DNA of 64,000 nt. It comes from Pseudomonadales bacterium (GTDB taxonomy: Bacteria > Pseudomonadota > Gammaproteobacteria > Pseudomonadales > Azotimanducaceae). The stretch lies in contig JAEPOO010000001.1 in assembly GCA_017642855.1 (NCBI GenBank), positions 1,335,072 to 1,399,071 of the forward strand. Reading direction: 5' to 3'. The notes beneath the pieces were generated by a model, which saw only the letters and a program-made list of their open reading frames with translations, was not told the origin of the DNA and ran no database searches. The position numbers and the translations under genes were made by a program. Below are positions 50,822 to 60,538 of this stretch, piece by piece. Positions within the stretch are counted from its first letter, which is position 1; the number at the start of each line of letters is the position of its first letter.

Positions 50822-51874
50822 CTACACGGCAGAGAAAACATCGTGCCAGTCTTCAATGGCAGATTCGTGTCCATGAACCAGCTGCACCGTCACCTGGTTG
50901 TAACCCTGCTGCTGCACCTCGCGTAGTCGCTCAACCAGCGCTTCTTTCGAGCCACTCATAGAAGTCGCCCGCACAAGTTCCGGTGTGATGTGGGTTTCTT
51001 CAGGCCTCACAAACATCAGATGACCTTTATGGTTCTGCAGATACTTCGCGTCTTCTGGCTGGTATTTGTCATGCTGCTCTAGATACGCCGAGATCAAATG
51101 ACTTAAAGGACCTTCAGGCATCGCCTGACCACCCATAGCGCCCATCTCATCGGCAAAGTTGTGGAAGATCACGGCAGTTCCTGGCCCACCCTGCGCCATC
51201 AACCTGGCGTTGTCTTCCTCTTCATTGCCACTGAGCACAGCACCGAGGAAAAACAGGTTAGATTTCAGATCCGAGGACTGGCCCGCTGTCTGCCAGGCAC
51301 TTTGCATACTCTGCAAAGCTTCTCCTGTTCCGGTGGAACCGAAGTTCAGCCAACCCGCGCCGAGTTCTGCGGTCATCGCCTGCCCTTTGGGTCCAAAGGC
51401 AGATATCCAGAGAGGAATGTCATCCTCAACATTAATAAGGCCAAGCTCTGGATTCAGGAAACGCACTTTCTTTTGTGTGCCTTCGAAGTCCCACTCAACG
51501 GTTTCACCTTTCATCAGTTTCTGAACGCGCTCGATATAAGTTCGCGTGCGTTTCAACGGAATCGCACCTAAACCCATGGTTCTTCTGGCGGTAAAGCCAG
51601 TGCCAACACCAAAGTCGATGCGCCCAGGTGCCAGTTGATTGAGTGAAACAAAAGCATTTGCGGTGACCGGTTCAATTCGATTACTCGGCACCAGAACCCC
51701 GGTCCCCAATCGAATGCGCGAAGTCTCATGAGCTGCGAGTGCCATACCGATAAAAACATCGGGATTTAGTAGCTGCGTGTCATAAAACCAGGCGGTTGAG
51801 AAACCGAGCTCTTCTGCTCGCTTCGCCCACTTCCAGGAATCAACTTCTGTGGTGAACGCGACTGAGTACTCCAT
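50822..51874 (-). CDS. LLM-class (luciferase-like) flavin-dependent oxidoreductase
   Basis: A 350-residue TIM-barrel oxidoreductase of the bacterial luciferase/F420-dependent class. Typical are AEELGFSTAWFYDTQ, RIRLGTGVLVPSNR, INFGVG-like RIDFGVGTGFTARRT and LWISAFGPKGQAMTAELGAGW. Either FMN plus O2 or F420 could be the cofactor. AGGAG precedes the ATG. Divergent from an acyl-CoA synthetase gene across a 70-base gap. Confidence 0.92.
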   Translation of the reverse strand: MEYSVAFTTEVDSWKWAKRAEELGFSTAWFYDTQLLNPDVFIGMALAAHETSRIRLGTGVLVPSNRIEPVTANAFVSLNQLAPGRIDFGVGTGFTARRTMGLGAIPLKRTRTYIERVQKLMKGETVEWDFEGTQKKVRFLNPELGLINVEDDIPLWISAFGPKGQAMTAELGAGWLNFGSTGTGEALQSMQSAWQTAGQSSDLKSNLFFLGAVLSGNEEEDNARLMAQGGPGTAVIFHNFADEMGAMGGQAMPEGPLSHLISAYLEQHDKYQPEDAKYLQNHKGHLMFVRPEETHITPELVRATSMSGSKEALVERLREVQQQGYNQVTVQLVHGHESAIEDWHDVFSAV

Positions 51875-51944
51875 GAGGTCTCCTATTCAGGTTGCCGGCT
51901 CATTCTATCGCATGATTCAATGCTGGCTCGTGACAGGAATTTTG

Positions 51945-53543
51945 ATGATGGAACCTACTCAGGAACTGGCGCAGGAAATTGGTACCAGCAAAGAACTCAG
52001 TTTCAAGGGCCTTGATGTGCCGTGGATGCTGGAGAGATGGGCTTCAGAAACGCCAGATAAACCGATGATGATCTGGGAACCGTTTACGGGCGAACCCAGG
52101 ACCTGGACCTATTCGGACTTTGCCCAGGAGGCACGCAGATTCGCGCAAGGGTTATCCAACAAAGGCGTGAACACCGGTGATTTTGTCATCATCCATCTCG
52201 ATAACAGTCAGGAGTTCATGGTGGCCTGGTTCGCCTGTGCCTATTTAGGTGCGGTAGCAGTTTCCACAAATACCCGGTGTGTTGCCCGTGACCTTGAGTA
52301 CTTCTCCGAACACACCAATGCCGTCTGCGCCATCACACAACCCTGTTTCGCAGAAATGATCTCGGATGCCTGTGCCGGCGTGAATTTTGTCGCCTGCACC
52401 GACAACAACACCGGCGAACCGGCAGCGCTGCCTGATCGCGAACTGGTTCCCTTTAGCGAGATCTATGCGGATAACCCGATTGAACTCCGTCCGGCAGATC
52501 ACATGGCCAATTTGTCGGTACAATTTACGAGTGGCACAACATCCAGACCCAAAGCCGTGCTCTGGTCACATGCCAATGGGCTCTGGGCTGCCAAGATCGG
52601 CACCGCGCATCTTCGGTTACGACAAGACGACCGAACATTGATATTCCTGCCGCTGTTTCACACAAACGCCCAGGGCTGGTCCATGCTGCCAACCATCTGG
52701 TCTGGCGGCACCTTCGTTCTACAGCCAAAATTTTCAGGTTCCAGATTCTGGGACGTCACCAAGAAATACGACCTGACCTGGTTATCGACCATTCCTTTCA
52801 CTCTGAAGGCGGTCATGGATCAGCCTGTGCCGGACCACAACTATCGATTCATGGGAGTCGGCGCGCATATTCCGCCCTTCGAAGCACACTTCAAGACAAA
52901 AATACTGGGATGGTGGGGTATGACTGAAACCCTGACACAGGGCATCGTGTCGGATCCGGATCATCGAGGTGTCATGGGCAGCATGGGCAGAGTCGCTCCG
53001 GAATACGACATTCAAATTCGAAAACCTGACGGCAGCGGCCTGGCGGCCCCAGGTGAACGCGGGTTACTCCATATTCGAGGGGTTCGCGGTGTCTCTTTGT
53101 TCAAAGAGTACTATCGCAACGACGAAGCCAACGAAAAAGCTTTTGATGAACACGGTTGGTTCGATACCGGTGACATCGTGATGATGGATGAAGACGGAAA
53201 TCTGTTCTTCAGTGACCGAGACAAAGACATGCTGAAAGTCGGCGCGGAGAACGTCGCGGCGTCAGAAATCGAATCCGTCATCAATCAAACCGGCTGGGTG
53301 AGCGAATGTGCCGTGGTCGCACAGAAACACTACATGCTCGATGAAGTGCCCGTGGCTTTCGTGATTCCACTGCCAGGTGCCGAGGAGAACCTGGCCGAGC
53401 AGATTATCGACTACTGCAAAGTCAACCTTGCTGACTTCAAGGTCCCGGTTCAGGTCATCCTTGTGGAAGCACTGCCCCGCTCCACGCTGGAGAAGATTGC
53501 CAAGGCGGAACTGAGAAGCCAGCTTCCGGCAATCGAAGCCTGA
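51945..53543 (+). CDS. AMP-dependent acyl-CoA synthetase/ligase
   Basis: A 532-residue adenylate-forming ligase. QFTSGTTSRPKAVLWSH is the AMP-binding motif, GWWGMTETLTQG and WFDTGDIVMMDEDG follow, and the lysine of the C-terminal motif is in RSTLEKIAKAELR. I start at ATG 51945 with AGGA six bases upstream; the frame extends to 51849 into the divergent gene. Resembles carnitine/crotonobetaine-CoA ligase-type enzymes, substrate unproven. The membrane gene at 53546 begins two bases after its stop. Confidence 0.9.
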   Translation: MMEPTQELAQEIGTSKELSFKGLDVPWMLERWASETPDKPMMIWEPFTGEPRTWTYSDFAQEARRFAQGLSNKGVNTGDFVIIHLDNSQEFMVAWFACAYLGAVAVSTNTRCVARDLEYFSEHTNAVCAITQPCFAEMISDACAGVNFVACTDNNTGEPAALPDRELVPFSEIYADNPIELRPADHMANLSVQFTSGTTSRPKAVLWSHANGLWAAKIGTAHLRLRQDDRTLIFLPLFHTNAQGWSMLPTIWSGGTFVLQPKFSGSRFWDVTKKYDLTWLSTIPFTLKAVMDQPVPDHNYRFMGVGAHIPPFEAHFKTKILGWWGMTETLTQGIVSDPDHRGVMGSMGRVAPEYDIQIRKPDGSGLAAPGERGLLHIRGVRGVSLFKEYYRNDEANEKAFDEHGWFDTGDIVMMDEDGNLFFSDRDKDMLKVGAENVAASEIESVINQTGWVSECAVVAQKHYMLDEVPVAFVIPLPGAEENLAEQIIDYCKVNLADFKVPVQVILVEALPRSTLEKIAKAELRSQLPAIEA

Positions 53544-53545
53544 TC

Positions 53546-54367
53546 ATGGAGAACGAGCAGCCTCTAAAAACATTCATCATCTGCGTCGCCCTAGCAACGT
53601 TGATATTGAACTGGCTGCCGGGTCTGGACGCTGCTGCGGAGACCTATCTCGCTGACGCCATCACCGACAACCTGATCATCTTTGCTACCGCACGATCGTT
53701 AAACGCCATCATCTCTGTGATTCAGTCTATCGAGTTAAGCGTCAGCCTCGGTGCTGGCATGGCGGTAAACCTGGGCGAGGTACTGGATCCTTTAAATGAC
53801 CTGATCGAACGTTTCTCAGGATTTGTGCTGTATGGTCTCGCCGGACTGGGTTTGCAGAAGTTGGTACTGGTCGCGACATCCAGTCTGATCATGAAGATCA
53901 TCACGACGATCGCGATTCTTGGTGGTCTTGTGAACTGGCTCTGGCAACCGGAAAGGTTTCAATGGCTGCCCCGCCTGGTCCTAATGATCCTGATGATTCG
54001 TTTTGCGTTCGTCGTAGAAGTCGGTCTGATTGCAGGGCTCGATAAACTCTATTTTGATGGTCAGAAAGCGGAAGCGCACTCAGCGCTGCAACTGGCGCAG
54101 CAGAGCCTCAGTAACCTAAAAGACGAGTATCAGGAGATCATCGCTGATCAGGGATTTGTGTCGGGAACCTGGGAAGCCGCTGGCTCACTGTTCGGCACAG
54201 AAGAACAATCCGGTATCACAGAGATTACTGCAAGCGCGGTCGTGGAGTTGATTGTGATTACCCTGGTTCGAGGACTGCTGCTACCCCTCGCGTTTGTTTG
54301 GTTACTGATCGTTGTCGCCGGCCGTCTCAGCGGCTTGAGCCACTATCCGCCACGGCAGCCTGTCTAG
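53546..54367 (+). CDS. Predicted inner-membrane protein of unknown function
   Basis: A 273-residue protein. A first membrane segment (TFIICVALATLILNWLPGL) is followed by an amphipathic region, then segments at about 92-135 and 145-175, a charged helical part (EAHSALQLAQQSLSNLKDE) and a last membrane segment (LVRGLLLPLAFVWLLIVVAG). No family is recognised. Two bases after the acyl-CoA synthetase stop, so co-transcribed; ends nine bases before a convergent GNAT gene. Confidence 0.75.
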   Translation: MENEQPLKTFIICVALATLILNWLPGLDAAAETYLADAITDNLIIFATARSLNAIISVIQSIELSVSLGAGMAVNLGEVLDPLNDLIERFSGFVLYGLAGLGLQKLVLVATSSLIMKIITTIAILGGLVNWLWQPERFQWLPRLVLMILMIRFAFVVEVGLIAGLDKLYFDGQKAEAHSALQLAQQSLSNLKDEYQEIIADQGFVSGTWEAAGSLFGTEEQSGITEITASAVVELIVITLVRGLLLPLAFVWLLIVVAGRLSGLSHYPPRQPV

Positions 54368-54376
54368 AAAACCGGC

Positions 54377-54862
54377 TCAGACATCGCTCAGCACACGAAA
54401 GCCCTGGGCACGGAACATCTGCAGAGTTTCTTTCGACAGATCCGCAGAAGTTCTCACGGACACTGAATGTGCACCGGTGGCGAGCGCTTTTTCAACCATG
54501 CGCGTCAGCAATACCGAGCCTAATCCCTCACCCGCATATTCGGGAAACAAACCGAGCGCCTTAATCCGCGCGGAACTGGAGGCTCTCATGAGTTTTGGTT
54601 GCCTCACAATTTCGCAGCAGCCTGCTGGCTCTTCGTCGCAATAAACCACATAAAACTCGCATCGCGGATCTGTCAGGTAGTTCTGCCACTGCGCTGCATC
54701 CCAGCCTGACCGGTCTTCATCGTCATTAGCCCCGACGCCCTGCCAAAGGAATGCAGCAAACTGGTGCGCCGTGGCAGTCAGTCTTTTTGTCGTCATCGAC
54801 TCGTTCGCGAAAAGTCGCGGAAAAAATTGATGACGCTGAAGTTCCAGTCTGGTTACTGCCAT
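54377..54862 (-). CDS. GNAT family N-acetyltransferase
   Basis: A 161-residue GNAT-fold acetyltransferase. The acetyl-CoA-binding region is IKALGLFPEYAGEGLGSVLLTRMVEKA (the A motif, with a G-x-G-L-G pattern), and the end FRAQGFRVLSDV is typical. Acceptor unknown. AGGAG precedes the ATG. It lies 12 bases after the M20 peptidase gene in the same operon. Confidence 0.88.
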   Translation of the reverse strand: MAVTRLELQRHQFFPRLFANESMTTKRLTATAHQFAAFLWQGVGANDDEDRSGWDAAQWQNYLTDPRCEFYVVYCDEEPAGCCEIVRQPKLMRASSSARIKALGLFPEYAGEGLGSVLLTRMVEKALATGAHSVSVRTSADLSKETLQMFRAQGFRVLSDV

Positions 54863-54874
54863 GATGATCTCCTG

Positions 54875-56251
54875 TTATTGGTCAACAGCGACCGCGCGGG
54901 TCAGTCTATCAAGAAATTCCAGGCCTTCATAAAAGCTCTGTACTCGGATGCGCTCGTCACGCCCGTGACGTCGATTGTCATCCATATCGGTGAACACACC
55001 GGAAACGCCATAAACGGGAATACCGGCACTCCTGAAGAACGTGGAATCTGTTGCACCAGTACTCATTGTTGGCAGCACAATCACGCCGGGAAACATGTCT
55101 TCAGTGATCTCGCGTATCGGCTTCATGATTTCTTCCTGCAAGGGTGACGCATCGGAAAAGAGTGAGTCCCACTTCCTGGTGATTTCCAGACCCGGCATGT
55201 CTGCGACCTCGCGGAGCGTCTTTTCGATATCAGCCACGGGCACACCCGGAAAGACCCGACAGTTAATCATCGCTGAGGCACGCTGCGGCAATGCATTTTC
55301 AGCATGACCCGCCAGCACCTGAGTCGCCACACAGGTTGTTCGCAATCGTGCATTGATGGCCGGTTCATTCCTAAAGTAGGCAACAGACTCAGGGCTGGGT
55401 GGTTCTTCCAGTAAGCCACGAAGCATCGATGCCCTTTGCTCTTCAGCGGTTTCTGCAACACCAGCAAAATACGCGCGTGTGGTGTCGTTCAATCGAACGG
55501 GAAATTCATGCGCCTCAATCCGGCGAAGCACTTCCGCCAACTCATAGATCGCATTGTCTTTTCTGGGCAGTGAGCTGTGACCGCCCGGGTTGGTAATCTC
55601 CAGGCGATAGGACTGATAGGTCTTTTCTGCGGTCTGCACGGTATTGGCAATGTACTTCCCGTCTTTGATGAGACCGCCACCACCTTCATTAATGACGAGA
55701 CCCGCATCCACCAAATCGCGGTGTTCACGGATAAGATGTAAAGCACCGTTATGCGGACCGCTTTCTTCATCCGCGGTAAGCGCGAGAATGATGTCTCTCT
55801 TTAACGGTAACTGCTGCCGATGTATGCGGACAAAGTTCGCCAGATGCATGCTGGCTTCATTCTTTACATCCAGCGTACCGCGCGCGTAGTAGTACCCGTC
55901 TTTTTCCGTCAGTTTTTTCGGGTCAACAGACCAGTCCAGCGGATTGGCCGCAACCACATCCAGATGCGCCAGCAGTAACAGCGGTTTCTCAGAAGGCTTA
56001 TCGGCGCGTAAGCGCGCCACCAGATTTCCCTTGCCGCCATACTCCACAACCACCACATCAGAATCCGGCACACCTGCAGATCTCAATCGGTCCGCAATGG
56101 TATTTGAGACGGTCAGCGTATCACCGGTGGCATGCGTGGTATCGCTTTCGATCAGCGCCTTAAAGAGCTCGAATGCGAACTGTTCGTGCTCTGTGCGCTC
56201 CGCCAACGCTGTACCAGTGCAACACAGGACCAGTGCCAGCAATACTCGCAT
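54875..56251 (-). CDS. M20 family zinc peptidase, exported
   Basis: A 458-residue metallopeptidase/amidohydrolase with signal peptide (MRVLLALVLCCTGTALA). Zinc-site motifs are LLLLAHLDVVAAN (His-x-Asp), RGTLDVKNEA (bridging Asp), ALTADEESGPHNGA (Glu pair) and STGATDSTFFRSAGIPVYG. Likely a periplasmic di- or aminopeptidase. It starts six bases after DUF1244 and lies before the GNAT gene. Confidence 0.92.
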   Translation of the reverse strand: MRVLLALVLCCTGTALAERTEHEQFAFELFKALIESDTTHATGDTLTVSNTIADRLRSAGVPDSDVVVVEYGGKGNLVARLRADKPSEKPLLLLAHLDVVAANPLDWSVDPKKLTEKDGYYYARGTLDVKNEASMHLANFVRIHRQQLPLKRDIILALTADEESGPHNGALHLIREHRDLVDAGLVINEGGGGLIKDGKYIANTVQTAEKTYQSYRLEITNPGGHSSLPRKDNAIYELAEVLRRIEAHEFPVRLNDTTRAYFAGVAETAEEQRASMLRGLLEEPPSPESVAYFRNEPAINARLRTTCVATQVLAGHAENALPQRASAMINCRVFPGVPVADIEKTLREVADMPGLEITRKWDSLFSDASPLQEEIMKPIREITEDMFPGVIVLPTMSTGATDSTFFRSAGIPVYGVSGVFTDMDDNRRHGRDERIRVQSFYEGLEFLDRLTRAVAVDQ

Positions 56252-56257
56252 GGGGTT

Positions 56258-56548
56258 TTAGGCGTGCTTTTCGTTAAAAGCCGCCTGCTGCTCAGGCGTG
56301 GCCTCTTTCTGGTACTTGGATTTCCATTCCGAATAAGGCATGCCATAGACGATTTCACGTGCCTCTTCATAATCCATATCGATTCCTTTATCCTCTGCCG
56401 CCGCTCGATACCACTTGCTGAGGCAATTCCGGCAGAATCCCGCCAGGTTCATCAGGTCGATATTCTGAACTTCCGTGTTCTCACGTAAATGATCTACCAG
56501 CCGACGAAATGCGGCTGCTTCGAGTTCCGTTTGAGTTTGCTGGTCCAT
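56258..56548 (-). CDS. DUF1244 family protein
   Basis: A 96-residue member of DUF1244, a conserved proteobacterial family. The signature NLAGFCRNCLSKWYRAA is complete and the spacing to MPYSEWKSKYQ is typical. Function unknown. First gene of a minus-strand operon with M20 and GNAT, and divergent from rapA across 64 bases. Confidence 0.9.
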   Translation of the reverse strand: MDQQTQTELEAAAFRRLVDHLRENTEVQNIDLMNLAGFCRNCLSKWYRAAAEDKGIDMDYEEAREIVYGMPYSEWKSKYQKEATPEQQAAFNEKHA

Positions 56549-56612
56549 GTAAAATTTCCCATGTCACGATTTCTGAAGCCGAAACCATACCCGATACAGG
56601 CAAAAAAGCTAA

Positions 56613-59381
56613 ATGACTGAATTTAAGACAGGTCAACGCTGGATCAGCAGCGCCGAGCCCGAACTGGGCATCGGCCAGATTGTATCTATCGAGCACCGCC
56701 TGATATCCATCAGCTTTGACCTCACTGGTGAGGTCAGGACCTATGCCCGCGACCAGGCACCAGTTTCGAGGGTCAGGTTTGCACCGGGTGATCGCATCAG
56801 AAAGACCGATGGCATCGAGATCACGGTGTCCCAGGTGACTGAAAGAGATGGCATCTACATTTACCACGGGAACTACAACGACACGGAAACCGCGATCATC
56901 GAAACGGATCTCGATCCCAATGTCACTTTCAGTAAACCTCAGGAACGCCTGTTTACCCACCAGATTGACGACAATCGCTGGTTCAACCTGCGTTTTGAGA
57001 CCCTGAACCACCAGGCAAGACTGGCGACTCTGCCCGGCCGTGGCCTGATGGGTCCGAGGGTCGCGAGAATTCCGCACCAGTTTTATATCGCGCAGGAAGT
57101 TGCATCTCGATATGCACCCCGCGTTCTTCTCGCTGATGAGGTGGGTCTGGGTAAGACCATCGAAGCGGGCCTCATCATGCACCAGCAGCTGCAGACCGGT
57201 CGGGCTTCAAGAATCCTGGTGATTGTGCCTGCAGCTCTCACCTTCCAGTGGTTCGTTGAAATGATTCGGCGATTCAATCTGCAGTTCACCATCCTGGATG
57301 AAGAGCGTCTGCAACAGATCGAAGCGGACAACGCGCCGGAAGATCTGGAGGACATTCCCGATATCGATAACCCCTTTGATGCACAGCAATTGATGCTGTG
57401 TTCAATGGATCTATTCCTCGGTAATCCCGACCGAATCGAGCAGGCATTTGAAGCCGAATGGGATCTCATCGTAGTGGATGAGGCCCACCACCTGAAATGG
57501 CATGACGGCGAACCCGGGCCGGACTACCAGGTGGTTGAGCTTTTATCCAAACGAAGCAAAGGTTTGTTGCTACTCACAGCAACGCCTGAACAGCTTGGCA
57601 GACTTGGACACTTCAGCCGACTTCGCCTGCTGGATTCTGATCGCTACCACGACTACAACGAATTCCTTGCAGAAGAAGAGGAATATGAATCCGTAGCTCT
57701 GCTGGTTCAGGGTCTCGATGACCAGCCTGCGGAAGTCTATGCACAGATTCGTGAAAAACTGGGTGATCACGCGCCCGCTGATGATCACGAACTGGTGAAC
57801 GCCCTGCTCGACCGACACGGTACAGGCAGAGTGCTGTTTCGAAACGTGCGGGAGTCCGTCGAAGGATTTCGACAGCGACAATTACAAGCTGATGAACTCA
57901 CGGCAGACAGCTTCCCCATGGGTGCCGCCAGTGCCTGGAACTCAAAAGACGCTCGCATCGACTGGCTGACCGAACTGGTCAGCAGCACAGAAGACAAGTT
58001 CCTGGTGATCTGCTCACGCGCAGACACGGCGATGGCGCTCGACAAACACCTGCGCGATCGGACGACCATCCGCTCAGTCGCTTTCCACGAAAACCTCGAT
58101 CTGGTCGCCCGCGACCGTGCGGCCAACTACTTTGCGGACACCGAGCGTGGCGCTCAGGTTCTGGTGTGCTCCGAGATCGGCAGTGAAGGTCGCAACTTCC
58201 AGTTTGCACATCACCTGGTGATGTATGACCTGCCTGAAAGCCCGGACCTGCTCGAGCAACGTATCGGTCGACTCGATCGTATTGGCCAGACCCAGGATAT
58301 CGACATCCATGTGCCCTACGCATCCGGTTCAGATCAGGAAGCACGACTGAGAATGTTCAACGAAGGTTTCGGTATTTTCACGCAGCCAAATGCTGCTGCG
58401 CAGATGATCTTTGATGAACGCCCCGACAATCTTGAAGCAGATGATCTGCTGGCCTGGGCGAGAGCGGAAAGTGAAAACCGTCTGGATGCGCTAGCAACAG
58501 GACGCGACCGATTGCTGGAGCTGAACTCTCATCGTCCTGAGATCTCAGGCGCACTGCTTGACCAGATGAGTGAGATTGAATCAGAGAGCGCTCTCGAAGA
58601 TTACATGGAGCACTCTTTCGAAATGTTCGGCCTGGAATCCGAGGTTCTGAACGACACCACCTTCTCCGTGAAACCTACTGAAGGCATGGTCCGTCACAGC
58701 TCAGTCAGTGTCGAAACCCAGGATCGCTTCCGCTACCCGGAACTGCCTGACGAGGGTTTGAGCTACACCTACGATCGTGAAACCGCACTTTCTCGTGAAG
58801 ACGTGCACTTCCTGACCTGGGAAAACCCATTGGTGCAACAAGCCCTGGATCTGGTCTCCAGTGATGTTACCGGTAACGCCGCCGTGGTTGTGGTGAAACT
58901 GGGTGGTGTTCAGGCAGGCACAATGCTGCTGGAAACCCTCCACCAGATCGAATGTATTGCTCCCAGCGAATTGAATGCGGCGCAGTACCTGCCACCGACG
59001 CTCGTTCGCTCCCTGATCACACCGGAACTAAAAGATGTCGCTGAACAGGTCGCCTTCAACACCTGGGACGACAAGCTCGATATTCCGAAGGACACCATCG
59101 CGAAAATTGTTGCTCAACAGGAAGACGGCATCAAAAAGATGGTGGCTGCTGCTGACGAAAAAGCAGGAAACAGATTTAGCCCCATGCAGGAAAGCGCACT
59201 CAGCGAAATGAAAGAACAGCTGGATCGCGAAATCGATCGCATGCGTGCACTGGCATCGATCAATCCCAACATCCGAACGGAAGAAATCGAATTTGTAGAA
59301 GCACGACGTGAACGACTGGAAGAGGCAATCAACAACGCGCAGGTTCGACTCGAAGCCGTGCGTGTGATTATCGCGGCCTAG
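56613..59381 (+). CDS. rapA: RNA polymerase-associated ATPase RapA (HepA)
   Basis: Swi2/Snf2-type ATPase of 922 residues that recycles RNA polymerase. N-terminal Tudor-like part (FKTGQRWISSAEPELGIGQI), then motif I LLADEVGLGKTIEAGLI, motif II VVDEAHHLKW, LLLTATPEQLG and the helicase C part with QLL/RIGRLDRIGQTQDI, then the RapA-specific C-terminal domain. E. coli RapA is 968 residues, so it is complete. Its stop codon TAG overlaps the stop of the convergent glycosyltransferase in the sequence CTAG. Confidence 0.96.
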   Translation: MTEFKTGQRWISSAEPELGIGQIVSIEHRLISISFDLTGEVRTYARDQAPVSRVRFAPGDRIRKTDGIEITVSQVTERDGIYIYHGNYNDTETAIIETDLDPNVTFSKPQERLFTHQIDDNRWFNLRFETLNHQARLATLPGRGLMGPRVARIPHQFYIAQEVASRYAPRVLLADEVGLGKTIEAGLIMHQQLQTGRASRILVIVPAALTFQWFVEMIRRFNLQFTILDEERLQQIEADNAPEDLEDIPDIDNPFDAQQLMLCSMDLFLGNPDRIEQAFEAEWDLIVVDEAHHLKWHDGEPGPDYQVVELLSKRSKGLLLLTATPEQLGRLGHFSRLRLLDSDRYHDYNEFLAEEEEYESVALLVQGLDDQPAEVYAQIREKLGDHAPADDHELVNALLDRHGTGRVLFRNVRESVEGFRQRQLQADELTADSFPMGAASAWNSKDARIDWLTELVSSTEDKFLVICSRADTAMALDKHLRDRTTIRSVAFHENLDLVARDRAANYFADTERGAQVLVCSEIGSEGRNFQFAHHLVMYDLPESPDLLEQRIGRLDRIGQTQDIDIHVPYASGSDQEARLRMFNEGFGIFTQPNAAAQMIFDERPDNLEADDLLAWARAESENRLDALATGRDRLLELNSHRPEISGALLDQMSEIESESALEDYMEHSFEMFGLESEVLNDTTFSVKPTEGMVRHSSVSVETQDRFRYPELPDEGLSYTYDRETALSREDVHFLTWENPLVQQALDLVSSDVTGNAAVVVVKLGGVQAGTMLLETLHQIECIAPSELNAAQYLPPTLVRSLITPELKDVAEQVAFNTWDDKLDIPKDTIAKIVAQQEDGIKKMVAAADEKAGNRFSPMQESALSEMKEQLDREIDRMRALASINPNIRTEEIEFVEARRERLEEAINNAQVRLEAVRVIIAA

Positions 59382-60442
59382 ATAAAACCATCGACCAGCT
59401 TGTTCCAGGCCGGTCCCACCGCCTGCCATTGATAGAGATCCAAGGACGGGAGCTCTGATTGCTGTTGAACCACAGTGGTCAGGATATGGACGGCATCCTG
59501 CTCACTCGAGTAGCGCAACTCTTCCGGCACATATTCCACATAACTCAGATCGTCAGGCGTTACCGGCAGGCAACCCTGACAGATGCCTTCCATGATCGAC
59601 AGTCCCTGGAATTCCTGACGGGCCGTCGACAGCACCACATGATGCTCACCCAGCAGATTGAGGTAAGCCTCCCTGGATTCAACAAAGCCTGTTTCGCCTA
59701 ACGCGTATTTAGCCTTGAGCATATCCATGATCATGATCATCTCACTGGGCTGTTCTCGAAACTGTTCACCAACGAGACTCAATTGAAATTCCAGATCAGT
59801 CTCCAGCAGTCCCTGCACAATGGTGAGCAACCGATCTGGCCCCTTGTCATGTTCCCAGCGATGGTTCCAGATGATCTTCAGCGGCGAGTCCAATCGGTTT
59901 GGCGCACCAACTGCATCCAGATCGAGGGCAACCGGAATCACCGATGACTTATCGCTGATTTCCTGCACAACACCTTTAGGCACCTCATCCGGCATCTTCT
60001 TCAGAAGCGCCTCTGCGCCTTCAAGAAAAGTTCTCCGGTTGAACTCGCTGTTAAACACCACGTGATTAGCCGACAGGGCTGAATAGATGTTTGTGATCTG
60101 GCGCTCCAGCAAACCAAAGTCGTGGCCGGGATAGGCGAACTGGTTTTCGTGGAAATACAGCACAACCGGCACGTCACGCATCGACGCATTTAGCCCACGC
60201 AGCGAAGAGAGATCCGTCATGGAGGTGGCAATCACCAGATCCCACTCGCCATCCAGCTCAGGGTGCCTTGAATAGGTCAGAGAATTGCCTCGATGACGCC
60301 AGGCAAAGTACCTCGCAGGAAGAGCCACCTGCGTGACCTGGTAATCATCCTGCTGAGCCAGCCATTCGCCCACGTTCTCGCGCCAGAACCGATGACTCAG
60401 ACCGTCAAATGGCGACAGTATCAGCAGATTTTTCATAGCCAT
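59378..60442 (-). CDS. DUF3524 glycosyltransferase, related to tRNA-queuosine mannosyltransferase (QTMAN)
   Basis: A 354-residue glycosyltransferase. The N-terminal DUF3524 features are ILSPFDGLSHRFW, LPARYFAWRHRG, LVIATSMTDLSSLRGL and VLYFHENQFAYP, and the C-terminal GT-B lobe contains IIWNHRWEHDKGPDRLL and EFQGLSIMEGICQGCLPV. The vertebrate relative GTDC1/QTMAN adds mannose to queuosine in tRNA-Asp; the bacterial role is not settled to my knowledge. Start ATG 60442 or 60436; neither has a good ribosome site. The convergent rapA gene ends on the same CTAG. Confidence 0.83.
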   Translation of the reverse strand: MAMKNLLILSPFDGLSHRFWRENVGEWLAQQDDYQVTQVALPARYFAWRHRGNSLTYSRHPELDGEWDLVIATSMTDLSSLRGLNASMRDVPVVLYFHENQFAYPGHDFGLLERQITNIYSALSANHVVFNSEFNRRTFLEGAEALLKKMPDEVPKGVVQEISDKSSVIPVALDLDAVGAPNRLDSPLKIIWNHRWEHDKGPDRLLTIVQGLLETDLEFQLSLVGEQFREQPSEMIMIMDMLKAKYALGETGFVESREAYLNLLGEHHVVLSTARQEFQGLSIMEGICQGCLPVTPDDLSYVEYVPEELRYSSEQDAVHILTTVVQQQSELPSLDLYQWQAVGPAWNKLVDGFI

Positions 60443-60488
60443 ATCAAGCAAAGCGCCTTCAGCGCGTGAATGGGAAGCCATGGTACCC

Positions 60489-60512
60489 GCTTCCCGGAAG
60501 CTTCTGTAGAAT
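60489..60512 (+). promoter_or_regulatory. Candidate CYP153-operon promoter with 13-bp palindrome
   Basis: GCTTCCCGGAAGC (60489-60501) is a perfect inverted repeat with one central base, directly before TAGAAT (60507-60512), a 5-of-6 match to the -10 consensus on the plus strand. No good -35 is found. The palindrome could be the site of the operon's regulator. The layout is like that at 27324-27346. Confidence 0.4.
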
Positions 60513-60538
60513 AGCCACTCCAACCGTGGGGAGTACAC

